Positions 52,763 to 62,390 of a DNA stretch of 64,000 bases are shown in pieces. The stretch's first letter is position 1. Each line of letters opens with the position of its first letter. Made by a program: the position numbers and the translations under genes. The notes beneath the pieces were generated by a model. It made no database searches. It saw only the letters and a program-made list of their open reading frames with translations, and was not told the origin of the DNA. Source of the stretch: Flavobacterium tegetincola DSM 22377 (lineage in GTDB: Bacteria; Bacteroidota; Bacteroidia; Flavobacteriales; Flavobacteriaceae); the NCBI RefSeq assembly GCF_000425485.1, contig NZ_KE384386.1, positions 1 through 64,000 on the forward strand, in the 5' to 3' direction.

Positions 52763-55700
52763 TGATTTCTAGGTATTTATTTTTTATCGTACGTAATTGA
52801 TTAGCGTGTATTAAAAAAGTCGTTTCATCGATTAAAGTTTTTAAATCATTTTTCTTAATATGGCTTTTGATAAAAGTATTAAAACTTTTAAATAGTGTCC
52901 AGAAACTCTCTTGAGAATCCATTCGAGATGAAAACTCAGTCATTCCTTCCGAATATCTAGAGACTAATTGCTCTTGTAGGCCTTTGTTGTTTTTCATTCC
53001 CATATAAGCTAGACAGAAGACTTCTAATAGATATAACGCTGGATTACTATCCGTTAATGACCTACTAATTAATCTCACAGCACCGTATAAATGTTTAATA
53101 TTATCTAGAGGTGTACCGACACCAACTATATCATCATCAATTACACGTGTATATTTAAACAAAATTTCTTCACTAGAAATTTTACCACCATCGGTGTCGA
53201 TTACTAATGAAAAAGCTTCACCATTATCTGCAACGTAATCACTTTTCGCATATTTCGAATTGAAGTAATAGTAGATAAAATCTTTTAAACTCTCATTTCT
53301 TTCAACCCATGTAACACTTTCGTCAACACCTTCCATGCAAAAATTTCGCATGTCGTCTATAGCTCTCTTTCTTTTTTCTGAAATCTTATCGTAAACGAAT
53401 TCGGTCAAGTAAGCAAGACACTTATAAATTTCTTTAGAAAGTTCATCTATATCTTCAGATTTAAGGACTATTTCTGTAACTTTAACTAATTCTGCATCTG
53501 CTCGTTCGTCCGTGTAATATCGTAATAAAAACCGCTTTAAACCTTGATAATATTGGCCTAACTCTTTTCGCTTTGTAACAATTCTGAATTGTCTTGTAGA
53601 ATAGTTTTGAGTAAAATCTTCTATTAACTCGATGCACACCATTCTATAAATGGCTTTTGACAAATCTGTAGAGTTTGTTTCATTATAAGGTATAAAAACT
53701 ACTATTTCTTCATCTATTGAAGCACTTAAAACTGTGGAGAGAAAACCTGTTTTTTCAGTTAGAGTTGTACTTTCCCCATCTTTGGTTTCAATAAAAAGCT
53801 GATTGGTATTTAAAAGTTGATGCATAAACCTTTTTTCAATGTTGTCCCCTTTGAAGGATTCGTTGAAGAAATACATTACGGTTTGATAATCAGCATTTAG
53901 ATATTGGAAATATTTTTTACTTAAATTAAGATTTTTTGCTTTTAAATCTTGAATTAATTCAACTTCCGATTTCCAGCCTCGACTTTCATTAGTAGCTTTT
54001 CTTAAATTACATCTTGTAAATTCAGTACAAACTTCACTACAATTATTAAAGCCAAACATCACATTATCTTTCGGACAAAAAAGCTTTACAATATCTTTAT
54101 TTGGTGTTGCATATTGCCAAAATTGCTCTGGAACTGTTATTGCATAATGTGATAATATTTCCTTTAAATCCTCTTTCCTAAACCATTTACCTTTAATAAG
54201 TGGTATAGGAAAAACAGGCGACAAATATTTTCGACTGACTTGAGCTAGGGAATAATCTGAAACGAGAATAGTAGACAACGCAATCTTTTTATCTCTACCA
54301 GCCCTTCCAGCTTCTTGTACGAATGACTCAAGAGAACTTGAATAATTCATGTTTACAGTAAATCGAACGTTAGGCTTGTCAATTCCCATCCCAAAAGCTT
54401 TAGTCGCTACCATTAAAGGGCTCCCATTTTTTCTAAACGTTTCTAGATTTGCCATCGAAAGATTGTCATTATCTCTACCTGAAAAAGAAGCAACATCCGT
54501 AAAGCCTTCCTGTCTTAAGTTAGTTGTATTCACTTGTACAGATAGTCCAGTTCCTTGGACATGAGGACAAAAAACAATACCAGCTTCCTCATACACTTCT
54601 TTTTCAGCATAATAATCAGATGTGATAGGAATTTGAAGATTTGCATCAATTCCCTCATCGTTATTCTGCCTCTCGACAAACCTACTTTTTATGTAGTCGA
54701 CATTGGCTACTGATTGAATTTCATTCAAATAATCTGGGATTTTCTTGGTGTAATCCTTCAGGAAATTCGATTTTGAATCAAATGCTTTCCAGTGATTAGT
54801 TATATTTAGTGCTTTGGCAAGATGAGGAGCAAGTTGATGATTCGGGTCAAAGAAACCATCGTCTTCAAAATCAACTTCAACCTTTTCCACCTTGTATTGT
54901 AATTCCAGTCTATTGGTGTTCTCGTAGCGAACAATAACATCGGCATCTAGGACAAATGAACCATTACCTGAAAGCTCTCTCTCAACGTCAGCTAGAACGT
55001 CAAAAGATGCAGTCGCTGTTAAACCAAACAATGATATCTCTTTGTCTTTTCCTTTAACGTAATTGTATAAATTTCTCCCTAGGTGTAAATATGAAAATCT
55101 AAAATCGTGTCCCCATTCTGAAACACAATGCACCTCGTCAATCACACCATAGGAGAAGTATACATTGTAATCGTGCATATTTTTTAGTCGCTCTCTAAAG
55201 CTCGCAATCGCAAGTCGTTCTGGCGATAGAAATATAATCTGTACTTGTGAAGACTCTAGCTGTCTTTCTCGAGATTTTCGTTCTGAAGTGGTCAAACTTG
55301 AGTTGAGATAAGTCACACAATCTATTCCACTGCTAATAAGTCCATCATACTGGTCCTTCATCAAGGATTTAAGTGGGTCAATTACCATCGTGATTCCTGG
55401 CTGTAGTAGTGCAGAAATTTGATAAGTAAGTGACTTACCACCACCAGTTGGAAGTAATCCTATAACAGGAAGATTCTGTAAAGCTCTATCTAAAATAGGA
55501 AGCTGTCCTGCACGGAAAGCATCTTTTCTGAAGAACAATTGAAGAAAATAAGTTAAATTTTCTTTTGCTCGAGCGTTCTCTATAAAAACTCCTTGAGAAG
55601 TTTTCTCAACTAAGTTTTTATACTTTATAACATTTGATGTGTAAATCCCTCTTGCGGTACGTTTAGATTCTATAGAACGGATATTAAAGTAGCAATTGTT

Positions 55701-57260
55701 TTTTACTGTATACTCGCTGAATGATTCAATATCGATTGATGTAGTTTTTAATATAGCGTGAGTAACCACCATGTCAAAAGCCATTGACCGCAATTCGTTC
55801 GTAGTATTTCTATAAACTTTTCTACAGTGTAATTTTGATTCAAAAAACGAATTATTACTAATTACAAACAGCTCTATTTCTGGCAATCTATAATCGTTAT
55901 ATTCTTCTGAAAGCTGGATTAAATTATCAAATGTGGATTTGAAATCTTCAATCGCAAGATTTGCAAAGGGAACATCTTTTTCCTCAACTAGTATTTTCCA
56001 ACTACCCGTATCCATGGGAAGATGTCCAGTTATTATTGCTTCTACAATAACTTTCTGAAACCTAGCAATGGCTATTGGAGTAAAAAGTAATTGAAGCTGA
56101 ACTAAATCTGCTGAATCAATTTCAAGCTCGTTATCTAAATATTTCTCAAATATCTCAAAATCTATATCGAATTCTGAATCAGGTTTTAGATTGAATTTAA
56201 TTTCGCCATATTTGATATCTCTTTGAGTTAATTCAAATGCACTTTGAAATTGCTCTTCAATGTAAACGCTGGTTTTAGTTGGTAGGCCTCGACAAATAAT
56301 GTTGTTCAACACTGCTAACACAGGATGAACATCGTCATAAACACTAGCACCTAAATCGAATGGAACTGCTACTTCAAAACTTTGCAAATTACTGCTAAAC
56401 TCGATTTGCTTTTGACCTCTATTGTTGCGAAGCATATCCAACTCATAAGCAGAATGAAATTGTACAGTTGGATAGTATTCGATAGGAATAAGATGTCCTC
56501 TTTCATTACGTTCAAGTTTATAAATTCTACCCTTGTAAGTCCAGTTTCTGTTTTTAAAATTCGTTTCCTCGAATTCGTATAAGTTATCAATTAAATCGTC
56601 ATCAAAATATCTAAAAAAAGCATCAATTCTCTGATTCGTTGGATTTAAAGGCCCAACGCAAACCAAAAAATTATCTGAAATAACCGTATTATCAATAAGG
56701 TTGGCCAAATGTTTTAAATCAATTTGAGCAACATCCAAAATATTTGAAAATATGTGAATCACAATCCGTTCAGAATTCGATGATATTTCATCTGCTGTAA
56801 TATCTTCGAAAAAATGTGGAATTGTAATTAACTCAACTGACGCATCAACTAAACTATTGACGTGAATCCGAGCTCGCTCAAGAGCTACCGCTGAAGGCTC
56901 AATTAAAGTGATTTTTTTTATATTGGAAGTAGCGTCTTTCTCATTTAAGAAATCAATGAAATTTATCGTACCCATTGCTTGTCCGCAACCCCAATCTATG
57001 ATTTCAATCTGTCTCTCGTACGCAACTGATGGAAGTTGTTGAAAAGCGTCCATTAATTTAGCTTGGTGCATATTACCATACGAGAACAAGTACTGACACA
57101 TCTGCTCATGAGTCTGCAAAAGTGCCGTTCCTCTATCGAGCTCTTCCCACAGTTTGTCCCTTTGAAATCTGCTCAAATGTGAAAGCTCATCTGATGCAAT
57201 GTTTCGGATTGCACTAAATGAAGGATTGATTAAGGCGTGTAAATTTCTTTCGTAACTCAT
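52755..57260 (-). CDS. RecQ-like helicase with N-terminal methyltransferase-like domain
   Basis: The 1501 residues fall into parts. At 84-125 a Rossmann SAM-binding pattern (IIDWGCGQAMG, then ITLIEPSAVALERAR) suggests a methyltransferase fold. At 582-760 is a superfamily 2 helicase core with Walker A PTGGGKS, DEVH at 708-711 and GLTATAS. At 880-1000 is the helicase C domain with KAFGMGIDKPNV and QEAGRAGRD. Cysteines 1062, 1074, 1078 and 1084 form a probable RecQ-type zinc site. It abuts alkB with no gap and overlaps the coiled-coil gene by eight bases. Such a fusion is not in the canonical BREX gene list. Confidence 0.88.
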   Translation of the reverse strand: MSYERNLHALINPSFSAIRNIASDELSHLSRFQRDKLWEELDRGTALLQTHEQMCQYLFSYGNMHQAKLMDAFQQLPSVAYERQIEIIDWGCGQAMGTINFIDFLNEKDATSNIKKITLIEPSAVALERARIHVNSLVDASVELITIPHFFEDITADEISSNSERIVIHIFSNILDVAQIDLKHLANLIDNTVISDNFLVCVGPLNPTNQRIDAFFRYFDDDLIDNLYEFEETNFKNRNWTYKGRIYKLERNERGHLIPIEYYPTVQFHSAYELDMLRNNRGQKQIEFSSNLQSFEVAVPFDLGASVYDDVHPVLAVLNNIICRGLPTKTSVYIEEQFQSAFELTQRDIKYGEIKFNLKPDSEFDIDFEIFEKYLDNELEIDSADLVQLQLLFTPIAIARFQKVIVEAIITGHLPMDTGSWKILVEEKDVPFANLAIEDFKSTFDNLIQLSEEYNDYRLPEIELFVISNNSFFESKLHCRKVYRNTTNELRSMAFDMVVTHAILKTTSIDIESFSEYTVKNNCYFNIRSIESKRTARGIYTSNVIKYKNLVEKTSQGVFIENARAKENLTYFLQLFFRKDAFRAGQLPILDRALQNLPVIGLLPTGGGKSLTYQISALLQPGITMVIDPLKSLMKDQYDGLISSGIDCVTYLNSSLTTSERKSRERQLESSQVQIIFLSPERLAIASFRERLKNMHDYNVYFSYGVIDEVHCVSEWGHDFRFSYLHLGRNLYNYVKGKDKEISLFGLTATASFDVLADVERELSGNGSFVLDADVIVRYENTNRLELQYKVEKVEVDFEDDGFFDPNHQLAPHLAKALNITNHWKAFDSKSNFLKDYTKKIPDYLNEIQSVANVDYIKSRFVERQNNDEGIDANLQIPITSDYYAEKEVYEEAGIVFCPHVQGTGLSVQVNTTNLRQEGFTDVASFSGRDNDNLSMANLETFRKNGSPLMVATKAFGMGIDKPNVRFTVNMNYSSSLESFVQEAGRAGRDKKIALSTILVSDYSLAQVSRKYLSPVFPIPLIKGKWFRKEDLKEILSHYAITVPEQFWQYATPNKDIVKLFCPKDNVMFGFNNCSEVCTEFTRCNLRKATNESRGWKSEVELIQDLKAKNLNLSKKYFQYLNADYQTVMYFFNESFKGDNIEKRFMHQLLNTNQLFIETKDGESTTLTEKTGFLSTVLSASIDEEIVVFIPYNETNSTDLSKAIYRMVCIELIEDFTQNYSTRQFRIVTKRKELGQYYQGLKRFLLRYYTDERADAELVKVTEIVLKSEDIDELSKEIYKCLAYLTEFVYDKISEKRKRAIDDMRNFCMEGVDESVTWVERNESLKDFIYYYFNSKYAKSDYVADNGEAFSLVIDTDGGKISSEEILFKYTRVIDDDIVGVGTPLDNIKHLYGAVRLISRSLTDSNPALYLLEVFCLAYMGMKNNKGLQEQLVSRYSEGMTEFSSRMDSQESFWTLFKSFNTFIKSHIKKNDLKTLIDETTFLIHANQLRTIKNKYLEINE

Positions 57261-57878
57261 TTATTTTATCACCCTAAAAGTTAAATTAATACGCTCTTTA
57301 GTAATGTTTTTTTGCTTTGGAACTTGGTGCTTCCAGAAATGCTGTAGTTCTCCTTTCATTAAAAGTAGACTTCCATGTTTCAACACAATTTCATGTTTCT
57401 CTTGAGTATCGTTATGTTTCAATTGAAATTTGCGTTCAGCTCCAAAGTTTACCGAGGCGATGATTGGATTTCTACCAAGCTCTTTTTCAGCATCTGTGTG
57501 CCATGAAATTGAATCGTTTCCATCTCGGTATCGATTAAGTAAAACACTATTAAACTCAACCTCACTAATGGGTTCTATCAATGATTTGATTTGCAAAAGT
57601 TCTTCCGACCAAGCATGCGGATTTAAAGTGATTCCAGAAAAAGAGTACGCTTTATCATTTTCACCATACCATGAAGTAAGTCTGGGAAACAACACTTGCT
57701 TTCCATACATATTCATGCTTTGTTGTTGCCATTCAATATTGTTTTTGAATGCCTCTAAATAGCGGTCAGCAGTTTTTGTGCCTAAGAAATTTGGAATGTA
57801 AATGTATTCTCCGTTTTGTAATACAGTGCTGTCTCCGTTATTGGGAGTTTCTTCTCCAAACATATCTAACTGGCTCAT
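57261..57878 (-). CDS. AlkB-family 2-oxoglutarate/Fe(II) dioxygenase
   Basis: This 205-residue dioxygenase of the AlkB type uses Fe(II) and 2-oxoglutarate to remove N-alkyl groups from DNA or RNA bases. The iron ligands are in SWHTDAE (H127, D129) and H184 in FWKHQVPK; the 2-oxoglutarate arginines are in ERINLTFR (R196, R202). PRLTSWYGE and VNFGAERKF match AlkB too. It sits between pglX (six bases) and the helicase (no gap), inside the BREX operon, which links it to defence. Confidence 0.88.
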   Translation of the reverse strand: MSQLDMFGEETPNNGDSTVLQNGEYIYIPNFLGTKTADRYLEAFKNNIEWQQQSMNMYGKQVLFPRLTSWYGENDKAYSFSGITLNPHAWSEELLQIKSLIEPISEVEFNSVLLNRYRDGNDSISWHTDAEKELGRNPIIASVNFGAERKFQLKHNDTQEKHEIVLKHGSLLLMKGELQHFWKHQVPKQKNITKERINLTFRVIK

Positions 57879-57884
57879 ATTTTT

Positions 57885-60800
57885 CTATTTTATCATTGTT
57901 ACATCAATCCAATCAAACTCCCTAACCTTCTTCTTTGTTTTAGCATCATTCAATCCAGCAACTGCTTTAATTGCAGTTCCAAACTTATTGTAATTCACCA
58001 AAACACCGTCATCTAAATCAATACTAATACGGTCAATGGCAAGCGGACGAATTACATCACGCTCATAATCGATGAGCTCGATGATGACCAATTTAATTTT
58101 GTCTTTTTCCTTTTCTGCTTTTATTTTTTCAACAGAACTTCCCGTAACTATCACATGGTCCAAGTGCTCGATACGTGTATTTAGTTTTTCACGATACTGA
58201 ATCAAATAACTGTTTAGTATTTTATTTAGTGTATCTGGAGTGTAACGGTGCATATACACCAAGACATTAAACGAACCTTTCGGTGAAGAGAACATCCAGT
58301 AAATAGGTCTTTTCTTGTAGCGTTTAATGTGGTCTACATAAAAGTCTTTTACAAAATATTTGCGAATATCTTTACCCAAACATTCTTCTACAAAAGCCAA
58401 GTTCTTATCAAAATTTGCCGTACCAAAACTCGCTTTTAAAAACGCATAGAAACGACCTGTAATATCATCTTCAAACCATTCATCATCTAGAACAGGAATG
58501 ATGTTGTCTGCATCTGGAGTAAAACTTAATTGGTCTTTTGATAAAACTACTTTCTCTAAATAATCCTCAAGTGTTTCCCCTTGGTTAGCCAAAATTAAAC
58601 CTTCTTTATCTAAAGAATAACGACCAAACATACAACCCACAGCATAACTTATAAATTGAGCAAACACTTCATTGGCATCAAACACCAATTGATTGTTAAC
58701 TATACTGGTTTCTTCTTTTAGAATAGTTATATCTTTTAATGGAACATCTGGGGTTAACTCTTCTTGTAAACCATAGATTTCAATAAACTGACGGTTGAGC
58801 TCTTCTTCATTTTTGTGAAGTTGAAAGAATTTATTTTTCCAATATTGTTGGTATAAATCATAGGTTTCTTCGAGGTCTTGAGATTTATGATTATTTAATT
58901 CATTTTTTAGGAAACCCCAGGTGTTTTCTTTTTGAAACCATTCCTTTTTTGAGATTTCTATATTATCAATAACTAAATCTTTTATAAAGTTCTGTTTTGC
59001 TGAATTCTGAATAATTGGAAGACGGTTAATATCACCCACTTGAAAAGCTAATGTAGGATTAATTATTTTTAAAAATTCGTGTGAGATTTTTGATGATAAA
59101 AAGCCTAAGTAATATTCTTTTTGAATATCATCATTTAATAAAAACATACTCATACCATTTACGTCAAAGACAGCTCCTTCGTCTAAAGTTCTTACCCCAA
59201 AATATGATGAACTTAATAATGTCCAAGTAATGCCTTCTTTAAAATAAAAGTCAGTATTTCTTAATATTGATTTTTTATATTTTTTAATTTCTGAACCATT
59301 ATGTTTCCAATCAAGAACATCTATAATGTTTCCGTACCATTTTCTAAAATCACCACCCTTATTGTATGGCACCCACTCATTAATATATTTTGAGGTATCA
59401 TTTTTACTTTTTCTCGAAAGGTTCAAATATTTGTTATTTACTTCAAACCATTTCTTTAAAAATTTATCGTTTAAACCTGTTGTCATACCATTTCTCGAAG
59501 TTGTTGACTTAGAAATAGAAACATTCTTTTCAAAAATTGAAAAAATATTTTCAGTCAACCAATATCCAATTGGACTACCAAGAATTTTTTTAAAATTCTT
59601 TTGATTAGCTTTATAAAACCAACCACATTTATTGTTTTTAATAGCCTCAAGTGTTTTTGGTGCTTGATTTTGTGAACCTTTAAAATCACTCAAACGTATG
59701 TAACTCCCTTTTGCATTTTCAACATTTCGATGTCTTAATGTGAATGTGCAAATTGGTACTGTTGCACCATCAAAACCAGAATATTCTAATTGAATAAGGT
59801 TATTAATGAAATGCTTATCAATAATTATTTCTCTTAATTTTTCATAACTTGAAATAAACATCCATACAAAAGGTGTCATGTATCCTGTTAAGCCATCGTC
59901 ATTACATAACTCCAAACAACGTAAAATGAATGTAGCAAATAAATCAGATTTAGTTTCTGGATAGATTGCTTCTACATATTGTTTCAAACTTCCTTCCATA
60001 CGTGATGAACTGATGTAAGGTGGATTTGTAACCACTACGTCATAGCGTTGTCCTAATAGTTGATACAATTTCTTAACTTCTTCTTGTCTCTCACCAAAAA
60101 GCGAGTTTTCGTCAACAACTAAATTTTTCAAATCTTCAGCATCCACTCTAATTAAAGAACCTAAAGCGGTTGCGTTTTTAAATTTGTTATCAAATTCAAA
60201 GTCTTGGTAGTACGAAATATTAGGTTGAATATTTTTGGTTTCTACAGCACGAAGGAAGCGTCTGTTTTTTTGCCTTCCTTTCATTACCAAGACAAACGAA
60301 GCTAGTTGAGAAGCACGTTGGTCGATATCAACACCAAATAAGTTTTTTGTGATGATGAGTTCTGGAATCTCTGTTGGGTTGTAACCTTGCTCTTCATAGA
60401 TTTTGTAAAACACATCAAAAGCGTAAGCTAAAATGTGTCCAGAACCCACACAAGGTTCAAAGAATTTTACTTCTTCAATACTTTTGATTTCTCGTTTTTG
60501 AACTTGCTCCAAGTAGGCTGGTTTGATGTAAAACTCTAAATCAGCAGTTACTTTTGTTGCTGGATTTAATTCAGACCAAACTTGACCAAGCGTATTATCC
60601 ACCATGTATTGCACAATCCATTTTGGCGTAAACAATTGTGATGCTGGTGCAAGTTCGTCTTTTTTATAGACCTTTTTGGAGCTAATCAATTCTTCATTCT
60701 TCTCTGAAATATAAAATTGATACAACCAACCAATAATTTCTACTTCAGCACAATCTTCAAGGGTCATTCCATCACGAATGTCTTGAAGGATGGAAAGTTC

Positions 60801-61322
60801 AGAAGTTAAATCGTCTGGTAAAAGTAATTCGGTGTAATCATTGATGCGTTCAAACAAGAAAGGTAAAACTTGGTTCAAGTGGTTACAAGCTCCAATAAGC
60901 AATTCTCTAAACGCTTCGTTTTGTCCGTTCGTACTTGGAATTTTACCATCAATTAAATCAAAAATTCGTTGGCGGTTTACTTTCAGTTCGTCATTGACAT
61001 GACCTTGTTTGGCATCATCTAAAATTTCAGGAAGTGTATAACCGTCCTTTGGCGTAATTACTTTTACTCCCAAAGGTTGGTATTCATTCACATCCATAAA
61101 ACGCAACGCCATGAATCGGTTGAACCATGTGTAAGCCACCTTATCAACCAACTGCTTTTTTGTAGTTTGCGTTAAGGTTTCTTTCAGTTTTTTAACCTGT
61201 TCTGCTTTCTCACGAAGTTCTGGAGTATCGGAATGAAGTACAAATTCAAGCTTGGCTTCAATCTGGTCTAGAAGTTTAATACGAGCTTGCTGGGCGAATC
61301 TTTTAAGTAAATTTGTATTCAT
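57885..61322 (-). CDS. pglX: BREX-1 adenine-specific DNA methyltransferase PglX
   Basis: This 1145-residue N6-adenine methyltransferase marks host DNA in BREX. SAM motif I is FEPCVGSGH (288-296), and the catalytic NPPY is at 433-436 (VVTNPPYISS). The long C-terminal half carries target-recognition parts. Length and N-terminus (LLKRFAQQARIKLLDQ) match BREX type 1 PglX. It follows the MBL-fold gene after 24 bases and precedes alkB by six. Host modification allows BREX to tell self from phage DNA. Confidence 0.93.
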   Translation of the reverse strand: MNTNLLKRFAQQARIKLLDQIEAKLEFVLHSDTPELREKAEQVKKLKETLTQTTKKQLVDKVAYTWFNRFMALRFMDVNEYQPLGVKVITPKDGYTLPEILDDAKQGHVNDELKVNRQRIFDLIDGKIPSTNGQNEAFRELLIGACNHLNQVLPFLFERINDYTELLLPDDLTSELSILQDIRDGMTLEDCAEVEIIGWLYQFYISEKNEELISSKKVYKKDELAPASQLFTPKWIVQYMVDNTLGQVWSELNPATKVTADLEFYIKPAYLEQVQKREIKSIEEVKFFEPCVGSGHILAYAFDVFYKIYEEQGYNPTEIPELIITKNLFGVDIDQRASQLASFVLVMKGRQKNRRFLRAVETKNIQPNISYYQDFEFDNKFKNATALGSLIRVDAEDLKNLVVDENSLFGERQEEVKKLYQLLGQRYDVVVTNPPYISSSRMEGSLKQYVEAIYPETKSDLFATFILRCLELCNDDGLTGYMTPFVWMFISSYEKLREIIIDKHFINNLIQLEYSGFDGATVPICTFTLRHRNVENAKGSYIRLSDFKGSQNQAPKTLEAIKNNKCGWFYKANQKNFKKILGSPIGYWLTENIFSIFEKNVSISKSTTSRNGMTTGLNDKFLKKWFEVNNKYLNLSRKSKNDTSKYINEWVPYNKGGDFRKWYGNIIDVLDWKHNGSEIKKYKKSILRNTDFYFKEGITWTLLSSSYFGVRTLDEGAVFDVNGMSMFLLNDDIQKEYYLGFLSSKISHEFLKIINPTLAFQVGDINRLPIIQNSAKQNFIKDLVIDNIEISKKEWFQKENTWGFLKNELNNHKSQDLEETYDLYQQYWKNKFFQLHKNEEELNRQFIEIYGLQEELTPDVPLKDITILKEETSIVNNQLVFDANEVFAQFISYAVGCMFGRYSLDKEGLILANQGETLEDYLEKVVLSKDQLSFTPDADNIIPVLDDEWFEDDITGRFYAFLKASFGTANFDKNLAFVEECLGKDIRKYFVKDFYVDHIKRYKKRPIYWMFSSPKGSFNVLVYMHRYTPDTLNKILNSYLIQYREKLNTRIEHLDHVIVTGSSVEKIKAEKEKDKIKLVIIELIDYERDVIRPLAIDRISIDLDDGVLVNYNKFGTAIKAVAGLNDAKTKKKVREFDWIDVTMIK

Positions 61323-61346
61323 TTAATTCTTTTCTTATTTTAGGTT

Positions 61347-62390
61347 TTAATAATCTTCTAATCGACAATGTCTTACATACGGACGAGATTCGAATAAACC
61401 TGAATTATGAGATTGATGATGTTGATTTGAGAAACAAGCATATTCATTTCTATAATAATGTCGCATTTTAAGTCCATTAGAATGAGCAACCACACAAGAT
61501 TTAACATTATGCCAATTCGCATGATTAGTAAAATGAGTTCCATGATGAGCTGATAAAATAATCTCATACTTAAATGGATTTTGGAATTTCGCATCAAATA
61601 AATTCCATAAAGCTCTTCTACTCAAATCTCCTAGTGATAAAAATTTATATTCAATATTTTGAAAAGCTAGACAATTGTCATTTGCAACATTTATTAATCT
61701 TGCGTTTGCATTTTTTAGCAATAATCTTTGACTTTTCGTTAGTTTTATTTGAAAGGGTCGTAACTCATCTAGCTCTTCCACAACAACATTATCAATCTCT
61801 TCATTAAGAAAATCCGATTCTAATACCTCATTGTAAAATGTATTAAACTCATCATTTTCTTCTAATATGATTGCAATATTTGTAACAGCAATTTTTACCG
61901 ATGGAATATTGCTAATAAACATAGGGTCAGGCCAAATTACATCGAATTCAATATTTGATGCCATAAAAGAATCGTTAAGACGTCTTCTATTGACAATAAA
62001 ATTGATTCTGTTTTTTCGTTTTATAATATTTAATACATCAGTTTCATAAAATCCTGTTTTTTCAGCAAGATAGAAAAGTTGAATAGCCACAAATGACTTT
62101 ATTCCAATTGCCATCAAAGCATCAAAAGGTAATTTAGGAATAATTAAGCTTTCAATTCCTAAACTCTTGTCATTAATTTTACTTAAACCATTAAAATGGT
62201 CTCTGTGAAAATGACTAATTAGTAATGTTTTTGAGTCAGAATATTCACTTGAATTAACTCCTCTAAATAAACCTGCATTTGAATAGCCAAAATCAAAGAT
62301 GCTTTTATATTCAACCGCAGTATTTTCAATTCTATTTAAAAGCACAGACAATAAGGCATCACCAACTTGAAAAACTTTATAATTAATCAT
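61347..62390 (-). CDS. MBL-fold metallo-hydrolase within BREX operon
   Basis: This 347-residue protein has the metallo-beta-lactamase metal motif SHFHRDHFNG (H60, H62, D64, H65). A later LSLGDLSRRA supplies a possible bridging Asp, and ILSAHHGTHF a further His. Such proteins are often nucleases or hydrolases, but the substrate is not readable from sequence. It overlaps the end of brxC by four bases and precedes pglX by 24, so it is an operon member that canonical BREX lacks. It may be an effector or regulator. Confidence 0.78.
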   Translation of the reverse strand: MINYKVFQVGDALLSVLLNRIENTAVEYKSIFDFGYSNAGLFRGVNSSEYSDSKTLLISHFHRDHFNGLSKINDKSLGIESLIIPKLPFDALMAIGIKSFVAIQLFYLAEKTGFYETDVLNIIKRKNRINFIVNRRRLNDSFMASNIEFDVIWPDPMFISNIPSVKIAVTNIAIILEENDEFNTFYNEVLESDFLNEEIDNVVVEELDELRPFQIKLTKSQRLLLKNANARLINVANDNCLAFQNIEYKFLSLGDLSRRALWNLFDAKFQNPFKYEIILSAHHGTHFTNHANWHNVKSCVVAHSNGLKMRHYYRNEYACFSNQHHQSHNSGLFESRPYVRHCRLEDY

